Counted from the stretch's first letter, positions 49,340 through 59,573 are shown. The stretch: 64,000 bases of DNA from RGIG3102 sp964507095 (GCA_964507095.1 CAZDOS010000003.1:1-64000), one strand, 5' to 3'. Notes: generated by a model from the sequence alone, not told the origin. Program-made: numbers and translations.

Positions 49340-49861
49340 CTATCTAAGGTCATAATCGCCCCGATTGCCCTCATAGATCACATTAGCGCCAAGCTTATGG
49401 AAATCCTCAGGCATCACCAGCGAATAATCCTTTCCGTAATCAAACGCGTGTTTCATCACATACGCGACGAATACGCTGCATACATAATTCCTGTCGTCCC
49501 TGTATGTCTTTCCCCTGTAAATATTCGGGAAGTGCCAGATGCCGTACTTGAACCTTCTCTCCCGGTTTATGAATGGCCGGAGATTGTCCTTTGCCACTTC
49601 TATGTCCTCATCGGGAAGATCCCGCTCAAGCACCATTATCTTGGTCTTCGGGTGAAGACCGAAGTATCCGCTCCTTACCCCTTCAGTAATGAAACCGGCC
49701 GGGAACATAAGTCTCGGATTGAGTCTTCCGAAGGAGTAGAAGGTGTCCAGGCTCCTCTCAAAGGAAAGCGATGCATGATTATAGTATTTCTTGGTCACCA
49801 GCCTGATGAATCTGGCCAGGACCGTATTGGATCTTGATAATATGATATATACTTTTCCCAT
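49340..49861 (-). CDS. Permuted NlpC/P60-like (YiiX/YycO-type) hydrolase candidate
   Basis: A 173-residue protein with the order of a circularly permuted papain-fold peptidase: YYNHASLSFERS (candidate His) near residue 27 and YVCSVFVAYVMKH (candidate Cys) near 126, with KYGIWHFPN between. Such proteins cleave amide or ester bonds in cell-wall peptides or lipids. No signal peptide is seen. A weak ribosome site precedes ATG 49861. It lies between pncB and a D,D-carboxypeptidase. Confidence 0.65.
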   Translation of the reverse strand: MGKVYIILSRSNTVLARFIRLVTKKYYNHASLSFERSLDTFYSFGRLNPRLMFPAGFITEGVRSGYFGLHPKTKIMVLERDLPDEDIEVAKDNLRPFINRERRFKYGIWHFPNIYRGKTYRDDRNYVCSVFVAYVMKHAFDYGKDYSLVMPEDFHKLGANVIYEGNRGDYDLR

Positions 49862-49897
49862 ATCCTATTGTAGTTAATGATCCCTATCGGCGTCTTG

Positions 49898-51223
49898 TCA
49901 GCGTCGGTGGACCTTTCTCATCCTCTCGGCTTTCTTCTTTGATCTGTATGCGGATACAGCGATCGCTATGATAAGCAGCGCGCCGACGACCATGACTGTC
50001 CTGAAGTACAGTGAATGTACCATCTCACTCAGCTTTCCGACGATGAACAGGATAGTGCTTCTCTCGATGTCGTCATGGCTTGTCAGGACGCTGGTCCCTA
50101 TCAGCCTTCCGGCCAGATAGTAATCCACACTTCCTATTTCCTGCCCTTTTTGGACCGGAGCGGCTATGCTTTCAGGAATGTGATATACCTTCTGGAAGCT
50201 GGACTCATCAGCCTCGTTCGGAAGGATCGCGTTGACTTCCGTATCGGCATAGAGAAGGACCGTATCGGCATCTGCCGAATATTTTACCGGCACCTCGCTT
50301 ACGGGGTAGCTGGACGTGTTGGCGTTCCTCAGAGAGTAATTCGCGAAATAATAGTCCATTATGTCCGCCGTGGTCACGAATGCCCGCTGCGGATCCACGC
50401 TCTTCGAGGCACCGATGACGACGATGATATATCTTTCGTCATTCTTTTCGCACATGGCGACATAGTTATGCCCGATCTCAGGGAGCGAGCCCGTCTTCAT
50501 GCCTCGTATGTATGACCTGTAGTAAGGTGATGATCTGTTCTGCATCCTGACAGTTGACTGGATGTAGTAGGGATTGGCATGCTTCACGTTGGCAGGCAGC
50601 TGATATGTTGTGGTGGTGACGATGTCCATGAAGCCCGGCGTCTCATAGCAGGCCTTAGCGATCAGGTACATGTCATAGGCTGAAGTGTAATGGTCATCTA
50701 TGAACAGTCCGTGCGGATTGGTGAAATGGGTGTTGGTGCATCCAAGCTTCTGCGCCTCGGAATTCATCATCATGTAGAAGTTCTGCATGTTGCCCTCTCC
50801 GACATAGTCGGCAAGGATGCCTGCTGCCTCATTGGCACTCGGGAGCAGCAGGGCATACAGAAGGTTCCTGACACTCAGCACTTCCTTCTGCCTTATGTCG
50901 GCAGTTGAGGAGTTGAGTCCGTATAACTCATCATATATATAGTTCGGTGCCGTCACCATGGTGTTGTCCAAATCGTCCACATATTTCATGACCACATATG
51001 CAGTCATGAGTTTGGTGAGAGAAGCAGGTATCAGCTGCTCGTTCATGTTCTTCTCAAAGACGATCTCACCCGTGTCAAGGCTGACGAGGATGTAGCTCTC
51101 GGCGTTGACATCAAAAGGCAGGGTGTATCTTGCCTCGTCCCGGGCCATTGCAGGCAGAGTGAATACCGGCAGCAACAACAGCACTGCCAGTATGATGCTT
51201 CCAAGTTTTCTCAATGACTTCAT
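49898..51223 (-). CDS. D-alanyl-D-alanine carboxypeptidase (DacA/DacF-type PBP)
   Basis: A 441-residue penicillin-binding protein that trims the terminal D-Ala of peptidoglycan stem peptides. A signal peptide (about 1-28, ending in PAMA) precedes the transpeptidase fold with SLTK (SxxK, Ser near 67), SAN (SxN near 129) and KTG near 245, followed by the PBP5-type C-terminal domain and a membrane anchor (about 410-432). ATG 51223 is preceded by GGGTGG with GAGAG further up. Monocistronic. Confidence 0.95.
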   Translation of the reverse strand: MKSLRKLGSIILAVLLLLPVFTLPAMARDEARYTLPFDVNAESYILVSLDTGEIVFEKNMNEQLIPASLTKLMTAYVVMKYVDDLDNTMVTAPNYIYDELYGLNSSTADIRQKEVLSVRNLLYALLLPSANEAAGILADYVGEGNMQNFYMMMNSEAQKLGCTNTHFTNPHGLFIDDHYTSAYDMYLIAKACYETPGFMDIVTTTTYQLPANVKHANPYYIQSTVRMQNRSSPYYRSYIRGMKTGSLPEIGHNYVAMCEKNDERYIIVVIGASKSVDPQRAFVTTADIMDYYFANYSLRNANTSSYPVSEVPVKYSADADTVLLYADTEVNAILPNEADESSFQKVYHIPESIAAPVQKGQEIGSVDYYLAGRLIGTSVLTSHDDIERSTILFIVGKLSEMVHSLYFRTVMVVGALLIIAIAVSAYRSKKKAERMRKVHRR

Positions 51224-51299
51224 TCCACCCAAATCTCTCTAAAAGTATTATCAAATGATTATATCATAACCCGCCCGTTCTTGAAAAGGAGCGCGGTAT

Positions 51300-51533
51300 C
51301 TATTCGTTATCCGGCCCCTTGCCCGGGTCCTTCTTATTCTTCCTTTTCACAAAGAGCGCAGGAACGTCATCCTCGGCCATGGAGCCGGGGAGGAACAGCC
51401 TTTCTATCACCTTCCGCGCAATGCGCAGCACCACGGCCATCACCAGCACGAACAGGACAAGATACCCTGCCGGTATCTCCTTCGTTATGTCTACGCCCTG
51501 CCCTGTCAGCAGGAAAAAGGTGCCGATGTTCAT
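51300..51533 (-). CDS. Small single-pass membrane protein
   Basis: A 77-residue protein with one hydrophobic helix (about 21-40; AGYLVLFVLVMAVVLRIAR) and a basic C-terminal tail rich in Lys, Asp and Pro. No family recognised. ATG 51533 is behind GGGAGCGGGC. It lies just upstream of the carboxypeptidase, which is 77 bp away on the same strand, so co-transcription is possible. Confidence 0.55.
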   Translation of the reverse strand: MNIGTFFLLTGQGVDITKEIPAGYLVLFVLVMAVVLRIARKVIERLFLPGSMAEDDVPALFVKRKNKKDPGKGPDNE

Positions 51534-51626
51534 TGCCCGCTCCCGTAAATAGATATTGTATATATATTACCACGTCAATATATAAAAATAATCACGAAAT
51601 CATTAATTTAAGGTTAATAATGCACA

Positions 51627-51666
51627 GCAAAAAAGCAGGGCACGGCTTTCGCCGTGCCCCGCTTTT
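51627..51666 (-). terminator. Terminator of the PFOR gene
   Basis: A long stem (GCCGTGCCC-C-GCTTTT at 51651-51666 with AAAAGC-A-GGGCACGGC at 51631-51646, one bulge pair) with a T-run on the minus strand. Confidence 0.85.
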
Positions 51667-51688
51667 GAGTATATCTCTATAAGTCGGA

Positions 51689-54062
51689 TTACTTGTAAAG
51701 ATCAACAAGCTTGAGGAGGTGCTCGTACCTGTCGTTAGCTTCCTTCTCGTTCTCTGCGAAGAGCTTGTCAGCTCTCTCAGGGTTGGAAGCCTTAAGACGT
51801 GAGTAACGTGCCTCGTTCATCAGGAATTCCTGATATCCGCCGGCAGGAGCCTTGCTGTCCAGAGTGAACGGATTCTTTCCTTCAGCCTTGAGTGCAGGGT
51901 TGAAGCGGAAGAGGTTCCAGTAACCTGTGGAGACAGCCTTCTTGATCTCTGTCTGGCTGTTTGTCATACCGCCCTTGATGGAGTGCATCTCACAAGGAGC
52001 ATAACCGATGATCAGGGATGGTCCGTTGTAAGCCTCAGCCTCTGTCAGAGCCTTGATGGTCTGGTTCATGTCAGCACCCATACCGATGTGTGCAACATAG
52101 ACATAACCGTAGCTCATTGCGATAGCAGGAAGATCCTTCTTTGCTATTGACTTACCGGCTGCTGCGAACTGAGCGACCTGACCGATGTTGGAAGCCTTTG
52201 AAGCCTGACCGCCTGTGTTGGAGTAGACCTCTGTGTCGAAGACCATGATGTTTACATCTTCACCGGAAGCGATTACGTGGTCGAGACCGCCGAAGCCGAT
52301 GTCGTATGCCCAACCGTCACCGCCGAAGATCCATACGCTCTTCTTTGCGAGGTATTCCTTGTCCTTCAGTACATACTGGCAGTATGGGCAATCAGGTGAT
52401 GCCTCGAGAACCTTGATCAGCTTCTCTGTGGCAGCCTTGTTGGCCTTGCCGTCATTGTATGTATCGAAGTACTCGTCGATAGCTGCTGCCTTCTCTTCGC
52501 TCTTTGTTGCGTCGCGGAGCTCATGGAGCTTAGCAGCAAGTCTCTCTCTGATGGCCTTCTGGCCCATGTAGATACCAAGACCGAACTCAGCGTTGTCCTC
52601 GAACAAGCTGTTGGCCCAAGCCGGACCGCGTCCTTCCTTGTTTGTGGTGTAAGGAGTTGCAGGTGCCGAACCGCCCCAGATTGATGAACAGCCTGTTGCG
52701 TTGGCAATGTACATCCTGTCACCGAAGAGCTGTGTGATGAGACGTGCGTATGCTGTCTCTACACAACCTGCGCAAGCGCCTGAGAACTCAAGCAGAGGCT
52801 GCTTGAACTGTGAGCCCTTGACCGAATCTTCCTTGAACGGAAGCTCCTTGACTGAAACGGCGTCAACGACATAGTCGAATACCGGCCGCTGGTCAAGCTG
52901 TGATTCCTGACCGACCATCTGCAGGGCCTTTGTCTTTGCAGGACATACGCTTACGCATACGCCGCAGCCCATGCAGTCGAGCGGGCTGATAGCCATTGTG
53001 AATACCAGGTCCTCACAGCCCTTGCCGATCATCTTAGGTGCTCTCTTGAGAGCTGCAGGAGCGGCATCAGCCTCTTCCTTTGTAAGAGCGAACGGACGGA
53101 TGGCAGCGTGTGAACATACGTATGCACACTGGTTACACTGGATGCAGTTTTCAGGGATCCATGTAGGAACGTCAACTGCAACACCGCGCTTCTCGAATGC
53201 GGAAAGTCCCAGAGGGAATGTACCGTCTTCTACACCGACGAATGTGGAAACAGGGAGCTCATCGCCGTTCATCATGTCGACAGGCTCAACGATCTTCTCA
53301 TTGAAGTGCTTCTGAATGTCGGAAGCATACTTGAAGCCCTTGTCTTCCTTCGGCTTGTCTTCTGCTGTTGCCCAGTCTGCAGGGATCTCTACCTTGTGGA
53401 GAGCATCCTTGCCGATGTCGATAGCCTTGTAGTTCCGCTGTACGATGTCATCACCCTTCTTTGCGTATGACTTGTAAGCAGCCTTCTTCATGTAGTCAAC
53501 TGCCTCGTCAACAGGGAGGATGTTTGCCAGAGCGAAGAATGCGGACTGGAGGATAGTGTTTGTCCTCTTGCCCATTCCGATCTCCTTGGCAAGATCGATA
53601 GCGTTGATGGTGTAAAGATTGATGTTGTTGGCAGCGATGTATCTCTTTGCAACTGCTGGGAGATGCTCATTCAGCTCCTCGTCTGTCCACTGGCAGTTGA
53701 TGAGGAATGTGCCGCCCGGCTTAACGTCACGTACCATTGCATAGCCCTTGATGATGTATGAAGGGTTGTGGCATGCAACGAAGTCAGCCTTGTTGATGTA
53801 GTAAGTGGACTTGATAGGTGTGTCGCCGAATCTCAGGTGAGAGATCGTGATACCGCCTGTCTTCTTTGAGTCATACTGGAAGTATGCCTGGATGTACTTG
53901 TCGGTGTGGTCACCGATGATCTTGATGGAGTTCTTGTTTGCACCGACTGTTCCGTCGCCGCCGAGACCCCAGAATTTCCAGTTTGTAGTACCTTCGGGTG
54001 TAGTAACGATCTGCTCGCCTTCATCAAGTGAAAGGTTAGTAACGTCATCCACGATACCGATG
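51689..54062 (-). CDS. nifJ: Pyruvate:ferredoxin oxidoreductase, C-terminal part (5' end in assembly gap)
   Basis: The 791 visible residues correspond to about residue 395 to the end of a homodimeric PFOR (about 1180 residues). They include the gamma-domain segment KFWGLGGDGTVGA, a two-cluster ferredoxin domain (CIQCNQCAYVCSHAA, CMGCGVCVSVCPA), CAGCVETAY, and the TPP domain with GGDGWAYDIGFGG and YSNTGGQASKAS. The enzyme oxidises pyruvate plus CoA to acetyl-CoA and CO2 with reduced ferredoxin. The frame is open to the Ns at 54063, so the 5' end is missing. Confidence 0.93.
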
Positions 54063-54072
54063 NNNNNNNNNN
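54063..54072. other. Assembly gap (10 Ns) with duplicated flanks
   Basis: Ten Ns split the PFOR locus. Both flanks encode the same protein stretch: GIxDDVTNLSL, a variable 16-18 residues, then KFWGLGG(D/E)GTVGA. The true distance is unknown. The flanks may come from two PFOR genes. Confidence 0.95.
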
Positions 54073-55377
54073 AGCACCGACTGTTCCTTCGCCGCCGAGA
54101 CCCCAGAACTTGCAGGAAACGATCGACTTGTCAGCTGTTGCAGGAACATCCTTAGGAAGAGGAAGTGAAAGATTTGTCACGTCATCTTCGATACCGACCG
54201 TGAAGTTTGACTTAGGTGTGTCAAGATCAAGATTGTCATATACTGCAAAGATGCAAGCAGGTGTGGTGTCCTTGGAACCGAGTCCGTAACGACCGCCGAC
54301 AACTGTTCTGCCTGCCAGCTTGCCCTCGACTGCAAGAGCCGTAACAACGTCAACATACAGAGGCTCGCCCATTGAACCAGGCTCCTTTGTTCTGTCGAGT
54401 ACAGCGATCTTCTTTACTGTCTCAGGGATAGCGGCTACAAGATGCTTTGCAGAGAACGGACGGTAAAGCCTTACCTTTACGAGACCGACCTTCTCGCCCT
54501 TTTCGAGCATGTAGTCGATGACTTCTTCTGCTGTATCACATACAGAGCCCATGGCGATGATGATCTTTTCAGCATCAGGAGCGCCATAGTAGTTGAAGAG
54601 CTCGTAGTTTGTGCCGATCTTCTCGTTGATCTTGTGCATGTAGTCTTCCACTACGCCAGGGAATGCTTCATAGTACTTGTTTGAAGCTTCCTTTGCCTGG
54701 AAGAAGATATCACCGTTCTGAGCTGTGCCGCGGAGAACAGGTCTCTCTGGGTTGAGTGAACGCTTTCTGAATGCGTCGACTGCGTCGTAGTCGACCAGGT
54801 CAGCCAGATCCTCGTTCTCCCAAACTTCGATCTTCTGGATCTCATGTGATGTTCTGAAACCGTCGAAGAAGTTCAGTACAGGAACGCGGCCCTTGATTGC
54901 TGAGAGGTGAGCTACTGCTGTAAGGTCCATGACCTCCTGAGGGTTTGACTCAGCAAGCATTGCAAAACCTGTCTGACGGCAAGCATAGACGTCAGAGTGG
55001 TCACCGAAGATGTTCAGTGCGTGTGCTGCAACTGTTCTTGCGGAAACATCAAAAACTGCAGGGAGCAGTTCACCAGCGATCTTGTACATGTTAGGGATCA
55101 TGAGCAAAAGACCCTGGGAAGCGGTAAATGTTGTTGTCAGAGCACCGGCCTGTAATGAGCCGTGAACTGTGCCAGCAGCACCTGCCTCAGACTGCATCTC
55201 AACGACCTTGACCTCTGTTCCGAACAGGTTCTTCCTGCCGGCAACAGCCCACTGGTCAGTTGAGTCAGCCATTGGACTGGATGGCGTGATTGGGTAAATG
55301 CCTGCGAACTCACTGAAGATATAACTTGCGTGAGCGGCAGCGGTATTGCCATCCATGGAAATTCTGTTTCTTGCCAT
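54073..55377 (-). CDS. nifJ: Pyruvate:ferredoxin oxidoreductase, N-terminal part (3' end in assembly gap)
   Basis: The 435 visible residues cover PFOR domains I-II and part of III: ISMDGNTAAAHASYIFSE, YPITPSSPMAD, EMQSEAGAAGTVHGSL (pyruvate-binding Thr/Ser region), GDHSDVYACRQTGFAML. AAGGAGG precedes ATG 55377. At the gap it repeats about 40 residues that begin the downstream fragment, with a different middle, so the two fragments are not simply one gene with a short hole. Confidence 0.92.
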
Positions 55378-55458
55378 TGGATTTTATCCTCCTTATATTT
55401 AAGACATACCCGTGCCTTTTCATACGGAATAATTTTAACACTTTAATGGTGATATGTA

Positions 55459-55488
55459 AAGAAAGCGGAGCCCATTTGAAGGGCTCCG
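55459..55488 (-). terminator. Terminator of the Na/Pi-cotransporter gene
   Basis: CGGAGCCC (minus strand 55481-55488) pairs with GGGCTCCG (55466-55473), followed by CTTTCTTT, about 100 nt after the stop codon. Confidence 0.7.
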
Positions 55489-55585
55489 AATCATTTTCGT
55501 CAATTTGGATATTTTCCCGCCAGTTGCCTTTGCCATTATCCTACAAATTGGAAAAATCCCTTGTATTCCATAGTTTTTTAGGCGG

Positions 55586-57238
55586 CTATGCGAGCTTCTC
55601 GTCAGGCGAGATATCGCTCGTTCCGGAGAATACCGCCTTGCCGACATTGCAGCAGTGGTCACCGATACGCTCCAGTGTACCGAGTATGTCGCAGTAAATG
55701 GATTCTGCTACCGGAGAGGTGCAGATTCCGTGGCTCATCCTCTCGAAGTGTGTCCTTCTGGAATCTATCTCCATCCTGTCCAGCTCGTTCTCCATTTCCT
55801 GGAGCCTGTCAAAATCCTCCGTGCTCCTTCCAAGGAAAACCTTATACGACGTGTCGAACATATCCTTCACGACATCGAACATCCGTCCGATATCCCGGAT
55901 AGCCTGCCGCGTAAACACCTCTCCGCTGTCCCTTACCAGTCCGAAGAACTCCCAGAGATTTTCAGCCAGGTCGCCTGCTCTCTCGTAGTTCTTAACCACA
56001 TCAAACTGGACTCGTATGTCAGACGTGTCCCTTTCTGACAGATGGGGCTGCAGGGAGAGCGCTATCAGATAGTCCGTTATCTCCTTGTCGTATCTGTTGA
56101 TCCTGGCCTCGGTCGTATCCAGAGATTCCCTGTTGTCCTCACTGTCCTTGTACAGAAGATTTCTTGAGCCTGAGATATTCCTTCCCACGAGCCGTACCAT
56201 CTTTCCGACTGCCGACTCGGCAGCCTTTACGGCAGCTGAAGGCAGCACCTCGGATATCTGCATACTGAGTCCGAGATCCTCGTCCTTTTCCTCCTCCTCT
56301 CCTGGAACGATCCTTTTAACAAGTTTTACCAGCTCTTTCGTGAACGGAAGGAACAACAGTGTGGTAATCACCTTGAAGACGATATTCGCCATGGCGATCT
56401 GCATCATGGGGTTGAGATTTCCGAACAGCCTGGTGATCAGCCGGGAGTAAGGTCTGAGAAGAAGCATTCCGATTGTTGCGGATATCACATTGAGGGTGGT
56501 GTGCACGGCTGCGGTCCTCTTTCCCGCCGTAGTGCCTCCTAGAGAGGCAAGGATGCCTGTCATCGTGGTTCCGACGTTTGCGCCGAACATGAACGGGAGC
56601 GATGCGGAAAACGTTACTGCCCCTGCCCGGTACAGCTTCTGAATGACGCCTATGGTAGCAGCTGAGGACTGGACTGCTGCAGTCAGTATCACGCCGGTCA
56701 GCATGGCAAGCAGCGGCTTTTCACTCATCCTGAGAGCTATCGCCTCAAACCGCGGCATCTCCTTAAGAGAAGCCAGCGCGTCGCCCATCCCGGACATGCC
56801 GAAAAAGATCAGCCCGAATCCAAGAATCACGTTTCCGTAATACTTGAATCTCTGCTTTTTCGAAAAGCATATGAGCATGGTCCCCGCAAACACAATGAAC
56901 ATGGCATATTTGTCGATGTTTATGGAGATGAGGAAGGAAGTGGCAGTAGTACCGATAGTGGCACCGAGTATCACTCCCACAGCCTGCTCCAGCGTCATCA
57001 GGCCAGCTCGGACCAGCCCGATCGAAATGGCCGATGTAGCCGATGACGACTGCATGATTATTGTCATGATTATTCCTATTACCAATGCGGAAACAGGATT
57101 TGAGGTGTATTTGTTGATGTAGTCTCTCAGTTTGTCGCCGGCAGCGTCCTTGAGACCGTCACCCATGAATTTGATTCCGAACATGAAAAGGCCGAATCCG
57201 CCAAGAATCATGCCCCAGTTCAACGATGTTATCGACAT
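55586..57238 (-). CDS. Na+/phosphate cotransporter family protein with PhoU-like tail
   Basis: A 550-residue NptA/YjbB-type protein. The membrane half (1-310) carries two inverted repeats with IIMQSSSATSAI and LTAAVQSSAATIGV, the QSS motifs of this family, and GATIGTTATSF. The cytosolic half (about 330-540) is PhoU-like helical. It is thought to move phosphate with Na+, possibly outward, and to be gated by the PhoU domain. ATG 57238 follows TCGGAGG. Monocistronic. Confidence 0.92.
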   Translation of the reverse strand: MSITSLNWGMILGGFGLFMFGIKFMGDGLKDAAGDKLRDYINKYTSNPVSALVIGIIMTIIMQSSSATSAISIGLVRAGLMTLEQAVGVILGATIGTTATSFLISINIDKYAMFIVFAGTMLICFSKKQRFKYYGNVILGFGLIFFGMSGMGDALASLKEMPRFEAIALRMSEKPLLAMLTGVILTAAVQSSAATIGVIQKLYRAGAVTFSASLPFMFGANVGTTMTGILASLGGTTAGKRTAAVHTTLNVISATIGMLLLRPYSRLITRLFGNLNPMMQIAMANIVFKVITTLLFLPFTKELVKLVKRIVPGEEEEKDEDLGLSMQISEVLPSAAVKAAESAVGKMVRLVGRNISGSRNLLYKDSEDNRESLDTTEARINRYDKEITDYLIALSLQPHLSERDTSDIRVQFDVVKNYERAGDLAENLWEFFGLVRDSGEVFTRQAIRDIGRMFDVVKDMFDTSYKVFLGRSTEDFDRLQEMENELDRMEIDSRRTHFERMSHGICTSPVAESIYCDILGTLERIGDHCCNVGKAVFSGTSDISPDEKLA

Positions 57239-57312
57239 GCGAAATGTCCTCCGAAACCGTTCCCTGCATAAATCCACAGGAAGAGATTGCCGCTTTGTTG
57301 CAGGCAGGATTT

Positions 57313-57321
57313 ATGATACCA
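57313..57321 (-). promoter_or_regulatory. Extended -10 promoter of the Na/Pi gene
   Basis: Minus strand TGGTATCAT (57313-57321) is an extended -10, about 75 bp before the start codon. No convincing -35. Confidence 0.4.
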
Positions 57322-57608
57322 TACTTTTGCTTATATGTATATAACAAATCATTATGATTATTTGCCTGTCGATCAGGTCGAAAATGTGCAACATGACAAA
57401 ACACATGTCATCTTCGGTTTCCCTTCAGTTGAAGAGATATCCTGACCCTTAATCAGCTTCGGGACATGTCCCTGAACTACCGCAAATAATTAATAATAAA
57501 AGTTACTCATTTTTATCACATTGCAAATATAGAATCGAAAATAGGGACGATACCTTTCGTCACCCGATAAGATTACGAAATCTTGTATTTGACAGGAGGT
57601 TGATACTT
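57322..57608. other. Intergenic region between Na/Pi and lipoprotein genes
   Basis: An AT-rich stretch of about 290 bases without a gene. It holds small inverted repeats in the lipoprotein leader (GACGA/TCGTC near 57550; AAGATT/AATCTT near 57575) that may fold, but no recognised riboswitch, and no clear -35/-10 pair on the plus strand. Confidence 0.5.
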
Positions 57609-58124
57609 TTGAATAAAACACTCGTTTTGGTTTTGACTCTTTTTATTGCTTTGTTCGCCTTCGCCTCATGCGTGAAGAGCCCGGATTCCAGCTCACGGCC
57701 TGATGTGATCTCCGAGCAGAACAATGAGAATATGGAATACGAAGATCCGGGCATTGACCCGGAACTGGCCGGAAGAGACCTTCAGGACGGCGATGAGATA
57801 ACCTACGCTCCTGAAAAGGAAGCCATACTCAGTGCAATGAAGATGGCGATCAATGACCTTTGGACACGGGACGAGTTTGAGGATCCCGCCAAATTCACGG
57901 AGGGTTTCCGGTCTCCGATCCCGCCCGAGGGCATGGAAAAGCCTGACCTGAAGTCCATTGACGACATAAAGGTCATCTACTCCACGAAAAACGGAGAGGC
58001 ATATGTAGGCTATTATCACTTCCAGCTTGATGGTCGGGACTGGACGATGATCGCCGAATACTCAATGGAAAAGGGCAGTTTCACGATCCCGGGAACGATA
58101 AGCTTCGTAAAGGGCAATATCTGA
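57609..58124 (+). CDS. Predicted lipoprotein of unknown function
   Basis: A 171-residue secreted protein: a hydrophobic signal (about 3-19) ends at FASC, a lipobox-like site, followed by a Ser/Asp/Glu-rich linker (about 24-60) and a globular domain with DDIKVIYSTKNGEAYVGYYHFQ. No family recognised. The start is a TTG at 57609 with AGGAGG 9 nt upstream; a second in-frame TTG lies nine bases earlier but too near the ribosome site. Confidence 0.7.
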   Translation: MNKTLVLVLTLFIALFAFASCVKSPDSSSRPDVISEQNNENMEYEDPGIDPELAGRDLQDGDEITYAPEKEAILSAMKMAINDLWTRDEFEDPAKFTEGFRSPIPPEGMEKPDLKSIDDIKVIYSTKNGEAYVGYYHFQLDGRDWTMIAEYSMEKGSFTIPGTISFVKGNI

Positions 58125-58133
58125 TAAGTGAAA

Positions 58134-58168
58134 AAAGCTCAGGCGTCAACGGCGCCTGAGCTTTATTA
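58134..58168. terminator. Terminator overlapping two convergent genes
   Basis: A 12-bp perfect stem (AAAGCTCAGGCG at 58134-58145 with its complement at 58153-58164) followed by TTATTATT. It lies over the last codons of the convergent membrane protein gene, so it ends the lipoprotein transcript inside that gene. Confidence 0.85.
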
Positions 58169-58775
58169 TTCTGACGGCCCGTTTTAACAACATGGCTGCC
58201 GTCACGGTGGCCATCATGTAAACGGCCTTTGCGGGGATATCTCCGACGGCGGCTGCAATATCAGCGAATACGACCTGTCTCATGCTGGTGTACGGAGAGA
58301 TATAGAACATGTCGATCTGACCGTACCTGCTGAGCAGGATGTTGAATGTCTGAGCTGCCAGAGCAAGAAACAGGTAGAGCAATGATTCCCTGCCCGCCAT
58401 GGCGAAAGATGTGTCATATCCCGGATCCGAGAGGATAATGACAGCCAGGAGGACCATCCGCCCATGCCAAAGGAAGCTGTGAACTGTCAGTATCGGTAAT
58501 TCATAGAACATGCCGCTGGTGTCAAACAGTACCGCGACCCCTCCGACGAGCATGAAATCACCCAGGAAGCATAACAGCAGTTTTTTTAGCCTGTCGTTAC
58601 CTGTCAGCATTGCAAGCGGCAGAAGATATATCGGCATGCTGCAGAGCTGAAACGGGAAATACCATACCCGGTATCCGCCGGGCATGTTCGCAAGTATCAG
58701 CTGTTTTATCGCCTCGCTCAGAGGAAAGAAAACAGACAGTATGACCATTATCCGCTTTCTGGATGACTGACTCAT
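58146..58775 (-). CDS. YwaF/TMEM164-like integral membrane protein
   Basis: A 209-residue protein with about six membrane segments. WYFPFQLCSMPIYLLPLAML and LTVHSFLWHGRMVLL are the conserved motifs of the YwaF/TMEM164 family (the Cys-Ser and His residues are candidates for acyltransfer in the eukaryotic relatives). No bacterial role is established. AAAGGAGATAAGAGG precedes ATG 58775. Monocistronic. Confidence 0.78.
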   Translation of the reverse strand: MSQSSRKRIMVILSVFFPLSEAIKQLILANMPGGYRVWYFPFQLCSMPIYLLPLAMLTGNDRLKKLLLCFLGDFMLVGGVAVLFDTSGMFYELPILTVHSFLWHGRMVLLAVIILSDPGYDTSFAMAGRESLLYLFLALAAQTFNILLSRYGQIDMFYISPYTSMRQVVFADIAAAVGDIPAKAVYMMATVTAAMLLKRAVRIIKLRRR

Positions 58776-58892
58776 ATCCTCTTATCTCCTTTATCCAGAT
58801 TATACCAAATTAGAGAAAAATGGGGCTTTCTTTTCACATAATTTTAAAAAGCGGATGATAACATATCAGTGTAAAGAAGGAACTTGAGGATC

Positions 58893-59573
58893 ATGATTAT
58901 GGAAAGGCTGAAAGAAATTAGAAGCAGATTCCCGTTTTCGGGACTGATAATCTTCCTGGCCGGCATCCTGCTGCTTGTCGCTCCGGATTATTCCGGGCGA
59001 GGGCTCTGCTATGTCATAAGCGGAGTGCTGATCATCAGAGGAGCATCCCGGCTGATAACGCACTATACACAGAAGAGAGAAGACTACGTTCCTTTCCCTA
59101 TGGAAAGCCTTTGGAATGCACTGCTCATAGGGCTGGGACTGTTCATAGCGCTTCACAGCGACATCGTCATTTCAATAGTTCCTTTTGCCTTCGGTATCTA
59201 TTTCCTCGCCAGTTCCGTGTCATCACTGCAGAAGAGCATGCTTCTCAGAAGGATGCAGTATGAAGGATGGGCACCAAACATCCTGATGTCTATATTGAAG
59301 ATCATCCTGGCAGTGCTGATGCTTTGCAATCCTTTCTCAACAGCAATGACGATGATACGATTTATGGGGCTGTGCCTGATCTATGACAGCATAACCACCT
59401 TCGGTACCGAGCTGCAGACTGCAAAGGCAAAGAAACAGCAGGAGAAAGCAGCTGACGAACTGCGCAGTCTCAATCTGTCTTCAAGACCTGTTTCGGCAAG
59501 CGAGAACGCAACAGATATACCGATCGTGGAGGCGGAAATAGTATCGGAATCCGAAACGGAATACCGTGAATGA
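58893..59573 (+). CDS. DUF308 (HdeD-like) membrane protein
   Basis: A 226-residue protein with about six membrane segments in pairs, typical of DUF308/HdeD: FSGLIIFLAGILLLVAPDYS, GVLIIRGASRLI and later SILKIILAVLMLCNPFST. A charged C-terminal tail (about 160-226) is Lys/Glu-rich. Function unknown. Two ATGs (58893, 58899) are possible; AAGGAA precedes the first. Monocistronic with a terminator. Confidence 0.8.
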   Translation: MIMERLKEIRSRFPFSGLIIFLAGILLLVAPDYSGRGLCYVISGVLIIRGASRLITHYTQKREDYVPFPMESLWNALLIGLGLFIALHSDIVISIVPFAFGIYFLASSVSSLQKSMLLRRMQYEGWAPNILMSILKIILAVLMLCNPFSTAMTMIRFMGLCLIYDSITTFGTELQTAKAKKQQEKAADELRSLNLSSRPVSASENATDIPIVEAEIVSESETEYRE

